In this document: positions 18,487-28,537 of the stretch, one piece after another | How positions within the stretch are numbered: position 1 is the first letter of the stretch | How the letters are laid out: every line of letters starts with the position of its first letter | NCBI GenBank assembly: GCA_934444735.1 | Contig: CAKSDE010000007.1 | Location: 61,312-125,311, forward strand | DNA length: 64,000 nt | Source: an uncultured Clostridia bacterium | GTDB lineage: Bacteria > Bacillota > Clostridia > UBA1381 | Direction of reading: 5' to 3' | Translations under genes and position numbers: made by a program | The notes under the pieces: model-generated | What the model saw: only the letters and a program-made list of their open reading frames with translations | Databases searched by the model: none | Told to the model about the DNA's origin: nothing

Positions 18487-19425
18487 TTGAAGGTTTTATT
18501 TTTCGGAACGCCGGATATTGCGGCGGTATCGCTTGAAAAGCTTATTTGTGACGGATTTGAAATTATAGGAGTGGTTACCCAGCCGGATAAACCAAAAGGC
18601 AGAGGGCATAAGCTCACACCGCCGCCGGTTAAGGTGCTTGCGGAGGAAAAAAATATTCCGGTATATCAGCCGGAGCGCTTAAAAAATGGTGAGCTTGAGG
18701 CGGTACTCGACGAAACAAAGCCGGATATTGCCGCGGTTGTCGCATACGGGAAAATTCTTCCCGAGTATGTGCTGAATTATCCGAAGCACGGCTGCATCAA
18801 TATGCACGCGTCACTCCTGCCGAAATACAGGGGTGCGGCACCTGTTCAATGGTCGGTGATAAACGGCGATAAGGTGACGGGAGTTACCACCATGCTTATG
18901 GATAAGGGCTTGGATACCGGAGATATGCTTTTATCAAAAGAAACGGAAATAGGTTTATATGAAACCTCGGAGGAGCTTTTTGAGAGAATCGCTGTAATGG
19001 GTGCGGATATACTCTCAAAAACGCTTAAGAATATCGAAAGTATAAAACCTGTCGCACAAGATGATTCAAAAAGCACATATGCTTCTATGATCACAAAAGA
19101 GATGGGAAATATAACATGGGACACCGAAAAAGAAAAAATTTCAAAGCTTATATGCGGAATGAACAGCTGGCCCTTGGCGTATACTTACTATAAGGGTGAG
19201 CTGATGAAGGTGATTGCGGCAAGGCTCGGAGATGATAAAATCTCGGGAAAACCCGGAGAGATTCTGGCAGTCGAAAAAGGAAAAGGAATAAAGGTTCAGT
19301 GCAAAAACGGGACTTTATATATAACAAATATTCAGTTTGCGGGAGGAAAAAAACTCTCGGTTGACGAATATATTAAGGGACACAGTATTGAAATCGGTGA
19401 AATTTTAACAAGAGAAACGGAGTGA
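18487..19425 (+). CDS. fmt: Methionyl-tRNA formyltransferase
   Basis: 312 residues. The N-terminal formyltransferase domain has FFGTPDIAAVSLEKL, INMHASLLPKYRGAAP (catalytic N/H region) and DKGLDTGDML. A C-terminal OB-like domain begins near residue 205. It formylates Met-tRNA for initiation using 10-formyl-tetrahydrofolate. TTG start with AAAGGAG upstream. Forms a coupled pair with def. Confidence 0.95.
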   Translation: MKVLFFGTPDIAAVSLEKLICDGFEIIGVVTQPDKPKGRGHKLTPPPVKVLAEEKNIPVYQPERLKNGELEAVLDETKPDIAAVVAYGKILPEYVLNYPKHGCINMHASLLPKYRGAAPVQWSVINGDKVTGVTTMLMDKGLDTGDMLLSKETEIGLYETSEELFERIAVMGADILSKTLKNIESIKPVAQDDSKSTYASMITKEMGNITWDTEKEKISKLICGMNSWPLAYTYYKGELMKVIAARLGDDKISGKPGEILAVEKGKGIKVQCKNGTLYITNIQFAGGKKLSVDEYIKGHSIEIGEILTRETE

Positions 19426-19430
19426 GTTAT

Positions 19431-20117
19431 ATGCCTTATTTTTGGTATGACAGCACATATATATTGGTGATAATCGCATTTTTCCTTTCGATGTTTGCAT
19501 CATTCGGCGTAAAAGCAACATATGCAAAATATTCAAAGGTGCGGAATCACAGCGCAATGACAGGCAGTATGGCGGCGAGAAAAATTCTTGATATGAACGG
19601 ATTATATCAGGTGAGGATCGAAAGAGTTTCGGGTAATCTGACCGATCATTATGATCCTAAAGCTAATGTTATAAGACTTTCGGAGTCGGTTTACGATTCG
19701 GATTCCGTTGCGGCAATCGGAGTCGCGGCGCATGAATCGGGACACGCAGTACAGCACGCAACCAATTATGCGCCGATAGGGATAAGAAACGCGCTTGTGC
19801 CTGTTGTGAATATAGGAACATCACTTTCAATGCCTCTTTTTATAATTGGCTTGATTTTAGGATTTGTACAGCTTGCATATGTCGGAGTGATACTCTTTTC
19901 ACTGGCACTTTTATTCCAACTGGTAACACTGCCTGTTGAATTTAATGCAAGCAGACGCGCAATAAAGATTCTGGACAGCGGAAATCTTTTGTATGATGAT
20001 GAAATAAAGGGTGCAAAAAAGGTGCTCACGGCGGCTGCTATGACATATGTTGCCGCAACGGCATCAACAGCGCTGCAGCTTTTAAGACTCCTTTTGATAT
20101 TAAAGAGGGACGACTAA
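19431..20117 (+). CDS. YugP-family zinc-dependent membrane metalloprotease
   Basis: About 228 residues. An N-terminal membrane helix is followed by AAHESGHAVQH (HExxH zinc site), a hydrophobic hairpin at about residues 125-165, and the conserved PVEFNASRRAIKIL. This is the neutral zinc metallopeptidase family of B. subtilis YugP, found near fmt and rsmB in many Clostridia; substrate unknown. ATG 19431 is chosen over GTG 19422 because GGAG at 19419-19422 gives proper spacing. Confidence 0.88.
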   Translation: MPYFWYDSTYILVIIAFFLSMFASFGVKATYAKYSKVRNHSAMTGSMAARKILDMNGLYQVRIERVSGNLTDHYDPKANVIRLSESVYDSDSVAAIGVAAHESGHAVQHATNYAPIGIRNALVPVVNIGTSLSMPLFIIGLILGFVQLAYVGVILFSLALLFQLVTLPVEFNASRRAIKILDSGNLLYDDEIKGAKKVLTAAAMTYVAATASTALQLLRLLLILKRDD

Positions 20118-21434
20118 ATGGATAAAGTAAGAGAGGCTGCGCTTTTGACGCTCTGTTCGATTGACAGAGAAAATGCATTTGTCAATATGGCGCTAAAGGA
20201 TACTCTGCACAAAAACAGGGACTTTTCGCCGCAGGACAGAGCATTTATAACGGCGATAGTTTACGGCACCGTAAGACGGCGTATTACAATAGATTATATT
20301 ATTGAGCGTAATTCAAAAGTTAAGCTGAAAAAAATATCGCCGTACATATTGAGTATCCTGCGCATGGGGATATATCAGATAAAATTTATGGATAAAGTAC
20401 CTGAAAATGCGGCGGTAAACGAGAGCGTAAAGCTGGCGAAAAGATACGGACACGGCGCATCGGCAGGATTTGTAAATGCGATGTTAAGAAATATCGCAAA
20501 AAATGAGATAGACTATCCGAAAGAGCATATAAAAAATCTGTGTGTTAAATATTCATTCCCGGAATGGATATGCAGATTGTGGATTGAGAGTTACGGTGAG
20601 GCTTTTGCCAAGGAGCTTATGGAATCGATGAACCGTGATGCTAAAGTGATTCTGAGGGTAAACACGCTAAAGACAACACCGCAAAAACTGGCGCAAAAGC
20701 TTCCCGAGGGTGAGGTCAGTAAGCTTTATGAAAATGCGGTTATTGCCAAAGGCTTTGATGTTGAAAACTCTGAAGAATACAAAAACGGTGAGTTCATTGC
20801 ACAGGATATATCGGCGATGATGGCATCATGTGTTTTGGCACCAAAACCGGGGGAGCGCGTTTTGGATATTTGTGCCGCGCCCGGAGGAAAGACAACGCAT
20901 CTTGCGCAGATTATGGAAAACCGCGGCGAGATTTATGCCTGCGATATTCATGAGCATAAGCTCGAGATTATCGAAAAAAATGCGCACCGTATGGGAATGG
21001 ATATAATAAAAACCAAGCAGGCGGACGCGGCGGTTTTGAATGAAGAATGGGTGCAAAAATTTGATAAGATTTTGACGGACGTACCATGCTCGGGACTGGG
21101 AATTATCCGCAAAAAGCCGGACATAAAGCTAAAAAGCAAAGGTGACGGAATAAGTGAAATTCAATATAGGATACTTTCAAATGCCGCAAAATATTTAAAA
21201 ACAGGCGGAGAACTTGTGTACAGCACTTGTACGTTAAACCGTGCGGAAAATGAAAGCATAATAGAGAAATTTTTGGAAAATAACAGCGGCTTTTGCGCTG
21301 TTTCGATAAAAGATAACTTGCCTAAGCCTTTAATAAAAGATGAGGCGGAGAAGGGATATGTAACGTTTTACCCGAATATTGACGGGATTGACGGATTTTT
21401 TATAGCAAAGATAAAAAGGTGTACAGATGATTGA
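20118..21434 (+). CDS. rsmB: 16S rRNA m5C967 methyltransferase RsmB
   Basis: 438 residues. The N-terminal NusB-like RNA-binding domain (about 1-130) contains QDRAFITAIVYGTVRRR. The SAM site is DICAAPGGKTTHLAQ, and the two catalytic cysteines are in TDVPCSGLGIIRKKPD and YSTCTLNRAEN. It methylates C967 of 16S rRNA. The start abuts the preceding stop and its end overlaps rlmN by eight bases. Confidence 0.95.
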   Translation: MDKVREAALLTLCSIDRENAFVNMALKDTLHKNRDFSPQDRAFITAIVYGTVRRRITIDYIIERNSKVKLKKISPYILSILRMGIYQIKFMDKVPENAAVNESVKLAKRYGHGASAGFVNAMLRNIAKNEIDYPKEHIKNLCVKYSFPEWICRLWIESYGEAFAKELMESMNRDAKVILRVNTLKTTPQKLAQKLPEGEVSKLYENAVIAKGFDVENSEEYKNGEFIAQDISAMMASCVLAPKPGERVLDICAAPGGKTTHLAQIMENRGEIYACDIHEHKLEIIEKNAHRMGMDIIKTKQADAAVLNEEWVQKFDKILTDVPCSGLGIIRKKPDIKLKSKGDGISEIQYRILSNAAKYLKTGGELVYSTCTLNRAENESIIEKFLENNSGFCAVSIKDNLPKPLIKDEAEKGYVTFYPNIDGIDGFFIAKIKRCTDD

Positions 21435-22449
21435 TTTAAAAGATTTGACCTTTGAAGAGCTGGAAAGCTTTTTAAAGGAAAACGGAGAGCCGAGATTCAG
21501 AGCAAAGCAGATTTTTTCGTGGCTTCATAAAGGAGTGACCGATTTTTCCGAAATGTCGGATATTTCCAAAAAGACAGCCGAAAAATTATCAGAAGTCAGC
21601 TTTATCTCAAAGCTTTCAATACGCGAAAAATATGTATCCAAGATAGACGGGACTGTGAAATATCTCTTTTCTTTGGAGGACGGCAACTGTATTGAAAGCG
21701 TTGTGATGCGGTATAAGCATGGAATTTCCCTGTGTATATCGTCACAGGTGGGCTGCCGTATGGGATGCGGATTTTGCGCATCGACAATCGGTGGACTTTA
21801 CAGAAATCTCACAGCCGGCGAGATTTTAAACCAAGTGATTTTCGCCCAAAAGGATATAGGCGAGAGAATCAGCAATATTGTAATGATGGGAATAGGCGAG
21901 CCGTTGGATAATTATGAAAATGTAGTGAAATTTTTGAAAAACGTGAATAATCCGAACGGGCTGAACATAGGATACAGACATATTTCTTTATCGACCTGCG
22001 GAAAAGTTGACGGGATATATAAGCTGGCGGAAGAGGAATTTCCCATTACGCTTTCGGTGTCTCTGCACGCACCGAATAATGAAATCCGCGACTCGATAAT
22101 GCCGATAAACAAAAAATATCCGATTGAGGTGCTTATAAAAGCTTGCAGGGATTATATAAACAAGACAACAAGGCGGATAAGCTTTGAATATTCGCTCATA
22201 GGCGGCGTCAATGACAGCCGCGAAAACGCAATTGAGCTTGCACATCTTTTAAAGGGAATGTTGGCTCATGTGAATCTGATACCGGTAAATCATGTTGAAG
22301 AACGTGATTTTCATAAAGGAAGAAAAAAAGATATTCTTGAATTTGCAAAAACACTGAATGATTTGGGCGTAAACGCTACTATAAGGCGCGAGCTGGGAAG
22401 TGACATAAGCGCGTCCTGCGGACAGCTCAGGAAAAAAGTATTGGAATAA
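21427..22449 (+). CDS. rlmN: Dual-specificity 23S rRNA A2503 / tRNA A37 methyltransferase RlmN
   Basis: 340 residues. Radical-SAM cluster motif CRMGCGFCAS, then MGIGEPLDNYENV, LSVSLHAPNN and the C-terminal SCGQL cysteine used in the methyl-transfer mechanism. It makes 2-methyladenosine in 23S rRNA and some tRNAs. Lies between rsmB and the phosphatase gene, the standard Firmicutes order. Confidence 0.95.
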   Translation: MIDLKDLTFEELESFLKENGEPRFRAKQIFSWLHKGVTDFSEMSDISKKTAEKLSEVSFISKLSIREKYVSKIDGTVKYLFSLEDGNCIESVVMRYKHGISLCISSQVGCRMGCGFCASTIGGLYRNLTAGEILNQVIFAQKDIGERISNIVMMGIGEPLDNYENVVKFLKNVNNPNGLNIGYRHISLSTCGKVDGIYKLAEEEFPITLSVSLHAPNNEIRDSIMPINKKYPIEVLIKACRDYINKTTRRISFEYSLIGGVNDSRENAIELAHLLKGMLAHVNLIPVNHVEERDFHKGRKKDILEFAKTLNDLGVNATIRRELGSDISASCGQLRKKVLE

Positions 22450-22469
22450 CGATTCGGGAGGTGGTAAAC

Positions 22470-23204
22470 TTGAAGGTTGTTGCGCGTACGGAACAAGGCA
22501 GAAGGAAAAATAATGAGGACAGCTATTTTGAATACTGCAACGACAGACTTTACGGCGGAATGATTGCCGACGGCATGGGCGGACACAATAAAGGCGATGT
22601 GGCATCAAAGCTTGCCGGAAATATTATAAAAGAACATATAATGTCGCACTTTCGCGAAAATATGGATTCATTTGACGTTTCCGAAATGATGCGCGAGGCG
22701 GTTGTAAAAGCAAACGAAAAAATATATCAGATATCGGTGAAAAATCCTATATGCATAGGCATGGGGACGACCGTCACAATCTCTATGGTTTTCGGGAACT
22801 GGCTGATAACGGCTCATGTGGGCGACAGCCGTGCGTATATTTTAAACGATACCGGAATTGAGCGCATAACGAGAGACCACTCCTTTGTGGGTGAGCTTGT
22901 GGAAAACGGGAGTATAACCGAGGAGGAGGCAAAAAGGCACCCTAAGCGCAACTGCATAACACGCGCGGTCGGAACGGAGCGCAGTATTATGGTGGATATA
23001 GATGTAAGAAAATATAACGGCGAAACGGTGCTTTTGTGCAGCGACGGACTTTGGGCATATGTTGCCGACAGAGAGATATATGACCTTGTAAAGAACAGTC
23101 ACAGTTACGAGGAGGCAGCGGAGCAGCTGGTGGAATATGCGGAGCTGAACAACAGCAATGATAATATAACGGTTATTATTTTTACGAATAAAAAGACTAA
23201 ATAA
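22470..23204 (+). CDS. stp: PP2C-type protein phosphatase (Stp/PrpC)
   Basis: About 244 residues with the PP2C metal and catalytic motifs RKNNEDS, IADGMGGHNKGD, AHVGDSRAYIL, LCSDGLW and NDNITVI. It dephosphorylates targets of the serine/threonine kinase encoded next. TTG 22470 is preferred: GGGAGGTGG (22456-22464) lies just before it, while a GTG at 22461 falls inside that ribosome site. Confidence 0.93.
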   Translation: MKVVARTEQGRRKNNEDSYFEYCNDRLYGGMIADGMGGHNKGDVASKLAGNIIKEHIMSHFRENMDSFDVSEMMREAVVKANEKIYQISVKNPICIGMGTTVTISMVFGNWLITAHVGDSRAYILNDTGIERITRDHSFVGELVENGSITEEEAKRHPKRNCITRAVGTERSIMVDIDVRKYNGETVLLCSDGLWAYVADREIYDLVKNSHSYEEAAEQLVEYAELNNSNDNITVIIFTNKKTK

Positions 23205-23235
23205 GTTTACAAAAACGAAAGGATGGTTTTAACTT

Positions 23236-25242
23236 ATGTATGAAGAAAACAGTTTAGTGGGGAAAGTCTTAAACGATAGGTACGAAATACTGGAGGTTGT
23301 CGGAAGCGGCGGCATGGCAACGGTATACAAGGCAGAATGTAAGCTTTTGAACAGATATGTTGCGGTTAAGGTCTTAAAGGACTCTTTAAGATATGATTTG
23401 GATTTAAAGGAAAAATTCAATAAAGAGGCACAGGCTGCGGCTAAGCTTTCGCACAATAATATCGTATCCATTTTCGATGTCGGCGAGATTGATGGTCTTA
23501 ATTACATTGTTATGGAATACATTGACGGCATTACACTAAAGGAATACATAAGTCAGAATAAGCCGATACACTGGAAAGTTGCAAGAAATATTGCGATACA
23601 GATCGGAATGGCTCTGGAGCATGCACATGCAAACGGAATAATCCACAGGGACATAAAACCGCACAATATTCTGATAACGAAGGACAATGTTATAAAAGTG
23701 GCGGATTTCGGAATTGCAAGCGCAGTTTCTTCAGAAACGGTTGTTGCTGGTGGATCTAACGCCGCGATGGGTTCGGTGCATTACATTTCACCCGAGCAGG
23801 CAAGAGGCGGGTATGTTACCGAAACAACCGATATATACTCGCTCGGCGTTATAATGTATGAGATGGTAACGGGACAGCTGCCGTTTGACGGGGACAATGC
23901 AATATCTATTGCAATGATGAAACTGGAAAAAGATCCGGTAAACTGTAAGGTAATAAACCTTGACATACCGCAGGATATGGCAGCGATAATCATGAGAGCG
24001 ATATCAAGAGATCCTGCCGCAAGATACCAGACGGTTCAGGAGATGCTGATTGCACTAAGAAAGCTCGGAACATCGCAGGGTTCAAAGGGACAGACGGTGA
24101 TAAGAACAGAAGAAGAACGTCAGGAGATAATAAAAAAGAGAAAAGAAAAGAGCGAAAAGACAGCCAATAACAGAATGATTATAAATGTTATTATAGGAAC
24201 TTTGGCGGCAATCATTTTAATAGGCGTAGGATTCTTTGTATACTTAAACGGCTGGAATGTAAAAGAGGTTAAAGTGCCCGATCTTTACAATAAAACGCTG
24301 GAGGAGGCGCTGGTTCTGGCAGAAGAAGAGGGCTTAAAGATTGATGAGGCACATATAAAATACGAGCTTTCGGAAGATGTCGAAGAAGGCAAGATCATGG
24401 AGCAGAAGCCGGGGGCAAATACCTTTGTTAAAAAGCGCAAAAAGATTTCTTTGGTTATAAGCCAGGGCGCGACAGAGGGTAATATCGTAATGACAAGAGT
24501 TATAGGCGAGCAGATTGACGACGCGGAAAAGCTTTTGAAAAACATGGGACTTAAAGTTAAAACCATTGACCGAGAGGACGAAAATGCCGAGATAGGCGAG
24601 GTAATGGCGCAGTCACCGGCTAAGGGCGTTAAGATGAGCGAGGGAAGCGTTGTTACGCTTTATGTATGTACGTCACACCCCGCAAAACCCAAGCAGGTCC
24701 CGGGCGTTATCGGAATGAGCAAATCGGCTGCCGAGGCGGCAATCAAAAATGCGGGCTTTAAGGTAGGCAATGTCAAGAAGGAAACCTCGGATAAAGAAAT
24801 CGATACCGTAATAAATCAGGATCCGTCAGCCGGAAGTGAATCGCCTGCCGGAACGTATATTGATATTGTTATAAGCTCGGGTAAGCCGGAAACGGTTGAC
24901 AACAACACCGCAGACAACAGCGAAAACAATACAAATAACACGAACAATACAACAAATCAGACCGACCATAACAACAATAATACAAATAACACAAACGATA
25001 ATAACACAACAACTCCCGAAACGCCTGTTGCACAGACTAAAAATATCACGATACCGCTCCCACAGGACGGCGAGGATACAATACAGGTAAAGGTAGTTGC
25101 AAACGGCAAGGAGATTTACAATAAATCTCATCAGAAAACGGACGGTAATGTGACAATCCCGATAAAATCGGAAAAGGACGTTGATTTGCAGGTTTACTTC
25201 GGTGATGAGATGGTTGAAGAAACGGTAATCAAATTCAATTAA
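23236..25242 (+). CDS. prkC: Membrane Ser/Thr kinase with PASTA repeats (PrkC/Stk)
   Basis: 668 residues. The kinase domain (about 15-275) shows VGSGGMATVY, VAVKVLK, IHRDIKPHNILI, VADFGIAS and GSVHYISPEQARG. A single transmembrane helix lies at about 315-337. Three PASTA repeats (about 345-415, 416-484, 485-553) bind muropeptides or lipid II outside the cell. Residues 557-600 are an Asn/Thr-rich linker, followed by a small beta-rich C-terminal part. It senses cell-wall state and phosphorylates cytoplasmic targets, paired with Stp. Confidence 0.95.
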   Translation: MYEENSLVGKVLNDRYEILEVVGSGGMATVYKAECKLLNRYVAVKVLKDSLRYDLDLKEKFNKEAQAAAKLSHNNIVSIFDVGEIDGLNYIVMEYIDGITLKEYISQNKPIHWKVARNIAIQIGMALEHAHANGIIHRDIKPHNILITKDNVIKVADFGIASAVSSETVVAGGSNAAMGSVHYISPEQARGGYVTETTDIYSLGVIMYEMVTGQLPFDGDNAISIAMMKLEKDPVNCKVINLDIPQDMAAIIMRAISRDPAARYQTVQEMLIALRKLGTSQGSKGQTVIRTEEERQEIIKKRKEKSEKTANNRMIINVIIGTLAAIILIGVGFFVYLNGWNVKEVKVPDLYNKTLEEALVLAEEEGLKIDEAHIKYELSEDVEEGKIMEQKPGANTFVKKRKKISLVISQGATEGNIVMTRVIGEQIDDAEKLLKNMGLKVKTIDREDENAEIGEVMAQSPAKGVKMSEGSVVTLYVCTSHPAKPKQVPGVIGMSKSAAEAAIKNAGFKVGNVKKETSDKEIDTVINQDPSAGSESPAGTYIDIVISSGKPETVDNNTADNSENNTNNTNNTTNQTDHNNNNTNNTNDNNTTTPETPVAQTKNITIPLPQDGEDTIQVKVVANGKEIYNKSHQKTDGNVTIPIKSEKDVDLQVYFGDEMVEETVIKFN

Positions 25243-25261
25243 GTATTTTTGAGGTGAAAAA

Positions 25262-26122
25262 GTGACCGGTACAATAATAAAAGGAATCGGCGGATTTTAC
25301 TATGTGAAAGCCGAGGATTCCGTGATTTATGAATGTAAGGCGAGAGGCGTTTTCAGAAACAGAAACGTAAAACCGGTAATCGGAGATAAGGTGGATATTT
25401 CTGTGGAAAACGGCAAGGGAAATATTATTGAAATTTGGGAGAGGCGTACCTTTTTGATACGCCCTCCCGTTTCCAATATTGACAATATTATGATTGTCGC
25501 GGCGGCGAAAAATCCCGATCCCGATACGGGACTTATGGACAAAATGCTTGTAACGGCGGAATATAAGGGCATATCGCCGATAATCTGCGTAAATAAAACC
25601 GATCTGGACGACGGATCCGAAATCGCGCGGATTTATAAAGATACGGGATACCCGATTGTTTTTGTGAGCACTTATGAGGATCGGGGAACAGATGAACTAA
25701 AAAAGCTTCTTTCGGGTAAAATTACCGCGCTTGCAGGTCTTTCGGGTGTGGGAAAATCCAGCATTTTAAATGCGCTTACTGCGACTGATGCCGAAACGGG
25801 GGATATAAGCGAGAAGATAAAGCGCGGCAGACATACGACAAGGCACGTGGAGCTTTTTGAAATTGACGGCGGCGGTTTTATATTTGATACTCCGGGTTTC
25901 AGCTCATATGAGCTTGAGGATATAAAGGCGCAGGATTTGTGTATGTATTTTCCGGAAATGCGGGATATAAAGGATAATTGCAGATTTAAAGGCTGTGCGC
26001 ATATAAAAGAACCCGACTGCGCCGTAAAAGAGGCGCTTTTTTGGGGGAAAATATCGGAAGAGCGTTACGAAAGCTACAAAAATATTTACGAGATACTAAA
26101 GAAAAGGAAGGATTGGGAGTAA
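25262..26122 (+). CDS. rsgA: Ribosome small-subunit-dependent GTPase RsgA
   Basis: 286 residues with circularly permuted G motifs: VNKTDL (G4) first, then GLSGVGKSSILNAL (G1) and DTPGFSS (G3), plus an N-terminal OB fold. A C-terminal zinc site is suggested by NCRFKGCAH and EPDCAV. RsgA checks late 30S maturation. GTG start preceded by GAGGTG. The next gene begins immediately after its stop. Confidence 0.94.
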   Translation: MTGTIIKGIGGFYYVKAEDSVIYECKARGVFRNRNVKPVIGDKVDISVENGKGNIIEIWERRTFLIRPPVSNIDNIMIVAAAKNPDPDTGLMDKMLVTAEYKGISPIICVNKTDLDDGSEIARIYKDTGYPIVFVSTYEDRGTDELKKLLSGKITALAGLSGVGKSSILNALTATDAETGDISEKIKRGRHTTRHVELFEIDGGGFIFDTPGFSSYELEDIKAQDLCMYFPEMRDIKDNCRFKGCAHIKEPDCAVKEALFWGKISEERYESYKNIYEILKKRKDWE

Positions 26123-26773
26123 GTGAAGAAGGAAATGACACTTGCACCGTCGATTTTGTCGGCGGATTTTGCAAAATTGGCGGAAGATGTGAAAAAAACG
26201 GAGAATGGCGGTGCAAAGTGGGTTCATATTGATGTTATGGACGGAATGTTTGTGCCGAATATAAGCTTTGGCGCGTGCGTTTTTAAATCATTAAGAAAGC
26301 ACACAAAGCTCTTTTTTGATGTGCATTTGATGATTGTAGAACCCGAGCGGTATATCGAGGATTTTGTAAAAAGCGGTGCGGACGGCATAACGATACACGT
26401 TGAGGCTACAGAGCAAGTAAAGAAATGTTTAGATATGATTCACTCTTTCGGGCTTAAAGCCGGACTGGCGATAAATCCCGAAACACCTGTCGGAGAAATC
26501 GAAAAATATTTAGATATTGCGGATATGGTTCTCGTAATGAGCGTTCACCCGGGACACGGCGGACAGAAATATATTGAGGACGTAAACGAGAAGATAGCAT
26601 ATTTAAGAAAGCGCATGGGAGATGACTTTGATATTGAGGTTGACGGCGGCATAAAGAGCGATAATATTAAAAAGGTATATGATTTGGGCGCAAACATATT
26701 GGTTGCAGGCTCTGCCGTATTTAACGAGGATATTGAAGGATCGGTTAAAAAGCTTATAGAGGAGTGCAGATGA
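26123..26773 (+). CDS. rpe: Ribulose-phosphate 3-epimerase
   Basis: 216 residues, TIM barrel. LAPSILSADFAKL, HIDVMDGMFVPNISFG, DVHLMI, MSVHPGHGGQKY and EVDGGIK are the classical Rpe motifs with the metal-binding H and D residues. It interconverts ribulose 5-phosphate and xylulose 5-phosphate, the donor for the transketolase encoded at 48904-50681. The exact start is uncertain (GTG 26123 or ATG 26135). Confidence 0.95.
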   Translation: MKKEMTLAPSILSADFAKLAEDVKKTENGGAKWVHIDVMDGMFVPNISFGACVFKSLRKHTKLFFDVHLMIVEPERYIEDFVKSGADGITIHVEATEQVKKCLDMIHSFGLKAGLAINPETPVGEIEKYLDIADMVLVMSVHPGHGGQKYIEDVNEKIAYLRKRMGDDFDIEVDGGIKSDNIKKVYDLGANILVAGSAVFNEDIEGSVKKLIEECR

Positions 26774-27384
26774 TGACGGCGCTGATAGTCGGAAACGGTG
26801 AAGTGAGCGAAAAAATAAAGCCGCTTTTGCCCGAAAATGCATATGTGATATGCGCAGACGGCGGATTCAGGCATATGGATAAGCTCGGACTGACGCCTGA
26901 TATTATAATCGGGGATATGGACTCGGTTAAAGACGATCTGCACGGCGAAAAGACGATAGTTTATCCTGTCAGAAAGGATTTTACAGACAGCGAAATTGCG
27001 GTAAATTATGCGATAGATAACGGATTTTCAGACCTTGTGCTGATTGGGTTTACAGGCACAAGAACAGATCACACGCTTACTAACCTGTTTTTACTAAAAG
27101 GTATATCGGAGCGCGGAGTAAGGGCGGAAATTATTGATGAGCATAATATAATCCATTATGCCGAAAAAGAGAACATTATCCGCGGGAAAAAAGGCGATAT
27201 TGTATCGATAATACCGATTGGAGGAGATGTTTCGGGAATAACTACAGAGGGACTTGATTATCCGCTTTTTTCCGAAACGCTTGAATTCGGAAAGGGCAGA
27301 GGAGTCAGTAATGTGATGACCGGTGATGAGTGCAGAATCACCGTAAAAAACGGGAGCGCTCTGATAATAAAAAGCAAAGACTAA
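26770..27384 (+). CDS. thiN: Thiamine pyrophosphokinase
   Basis: About 204 residues. ADGGFRHMDKLGLTPDIIIG followed by DMDSV, and GFTGTRTDHTLTN, are the substrate-binding motifs of the family. It converts thiamine to thiamine diphosphate, the cofactor of transketolase. ATG 26770 or 26773 overlaps the rpe stop; GAGGAG at 26759-26764 serves either. It ends the conserved stp-to-thiN block. Confidence 0.92.
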   Translation: MMTALIVGNGEVSEKIKPLLPENAYVICADGGFRHMDKLGLTPDIIIGDMDSVKDDLHGEKTIVYPVRKDFTDSEIAVNYAIDNGFSDLVLIGFTGTRTDHTLTNLFLLKGISERGVRAEIIDEHNIIHYAEKENIIRGKKGDIVSIIPIGGDVSGITTEGLDYPLFSETLEFGKGRGVSNVMTGDECRITVKNGSALIIKSKD

Positions 27385-27399
27385 AAAAGGAATGAGTTT

Positions 27400-28533
27400 A
27401 TGATATATCTTGATAATGCGTCAACCACCAAGCCGTCGGAGGGCGTCAAAAAAGCGGTAATTGACGCTATGGAAAACTTCGGGAATCCTTCAAGTATGCA
27501 CAGATTGGGGATTGATTCGGAAAAAATAATAAAAAATGCGGCGGAAAATGTTTCAAAAGTTCTGGGCGTACGTCCCGAAAATATTTACTTTACATCAGGC
27601 GGAACCGAATCCAACAATACCGCAATTCTTGGGTATTGCAGAAAAAACAAAAAACGAGGAACCCATGTCATAACAACAAAAATCGAGCATCCGTCGGTTT
27701 TGGAGCCGTTTAAAAAATTGGAAGATGAGGGTTTTTGCGTTTCATACATCGGAGTGGACGAAAACGGGATAATAAAACTTGACGAATTTGAAAATGCACT
27801 TCGTGAAGATACGATTTTTGTCAGCTGTATGTGGGTAAATAACGAAACCGGAAGTATTCAGCCGGTGGAAAAACTGAAAAATATAATGAAGAGCCGCTCG
27901 CCAAAGGCGGTACTGCACGCAGACGCGGTACAGGCTTTCGGGAAAATCGAATGTAAGCCGAAAAAATACGGAGTTGATATGCTCTCACTGAGCGCTCATA
28001 AAATCCACGGCATAAAGGGGTGCGGCGCACTGTATGTTGATAATGTAAATATCGATCCGTATATTATAGGCGGTGCGCAGCAGAAAAATATGCGTTCGGG
28101 AACTGAAAATGTGGTCGGGATCGCAGGCTTGGGACAAGCGGCGGCAGAGCTTAACATTGAAAAGGACCGCGAATATGTAAGTGCGCTCAGGAGCTTATTG
28201 GAGCGTGGTATAAGAGAAAATATAGACGATATTAAAATAAACGGAGAACACGATAATTCGGGGTATGTTTTAAATGTGTCGTTTCGCGGAGTCAAGGCAG
28301 AGATTTTGCTGCATTCGCTGGAGCGGTATGATATATTTGTTTCGACAGGATCAGCCTGCTCGACAAACAAGCCGATGCCGAGCCATGTCCTTTCGGCGAT
28401 GGGGTGCGCCAAGCGCGAGATTGACGGCGCGGTAAGGTTTAGCCTGGGAAATGATCTTAAAAAAGAGGATATTTACGAGGTCGTATCGGCACTCAAAAAA
28501 GAAACGGCACAGATCAGAAAATATGTGAGGTAG
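27400..28533 (+). CDS. Cysteine desulfurase (NifS-like, ThiI partner)
   Basis: 377 residues, PLP-dependent class V fold. IYLDNASTTKPS at the N-terminus, SLSAHKIHGIKG with the PLP lysine, and STGSACSTNK with the catalytic cysteine on the mobile loop. It is four bases upstream of thiI, the same arrangement as nifZ-thiI in B. subtilis, where the desulfurase feeds sulfur to ThiI for 4-thiouridine. A second desulfurase for Fe-S assembly is at 33929-35110, so roles are probably divided. Confidence 0.93.
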   Translation: MIYLDNASTTKPSEGVKKAVIDAMENFGNPSSMHRLGIDSEKIIKNAAENVSKVLGVRPENIYFTSGGTESNNTAILGYCRKNKKRGTHVITTKIEHPSVLEPFKKLEDEGFCVSYIGVDENGIIKLDEFENALREDTIFVSCMWVNNETGSIQPVEKLKNIMKSRSPKAVLHADAVQAFGKIECKPKKYGVDMLSLSAHKIHGIKGCGALYVDNVNIDPYIIGGAQQKNMRSGTENVVGIAGLGQAAAELNIEKDREYVSALRSLLERGIRENIDDIKINGEHDNSGYVLNVSFRGVKAEILLHSLERYDIFVSTGSACSTNKPMPSHVLSAMGCAKREIDGAVRFSLGNDLKKEDIYEVVSALKKETAQIRKYVR

Positions 28534-28537
28534 GAAA

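Noticed and set aside
24896..25090. Threonine-rich open frame inside prkC
   Set aside because: It is a frame shadow of the Asn/Thr-rich linker of PrkC.
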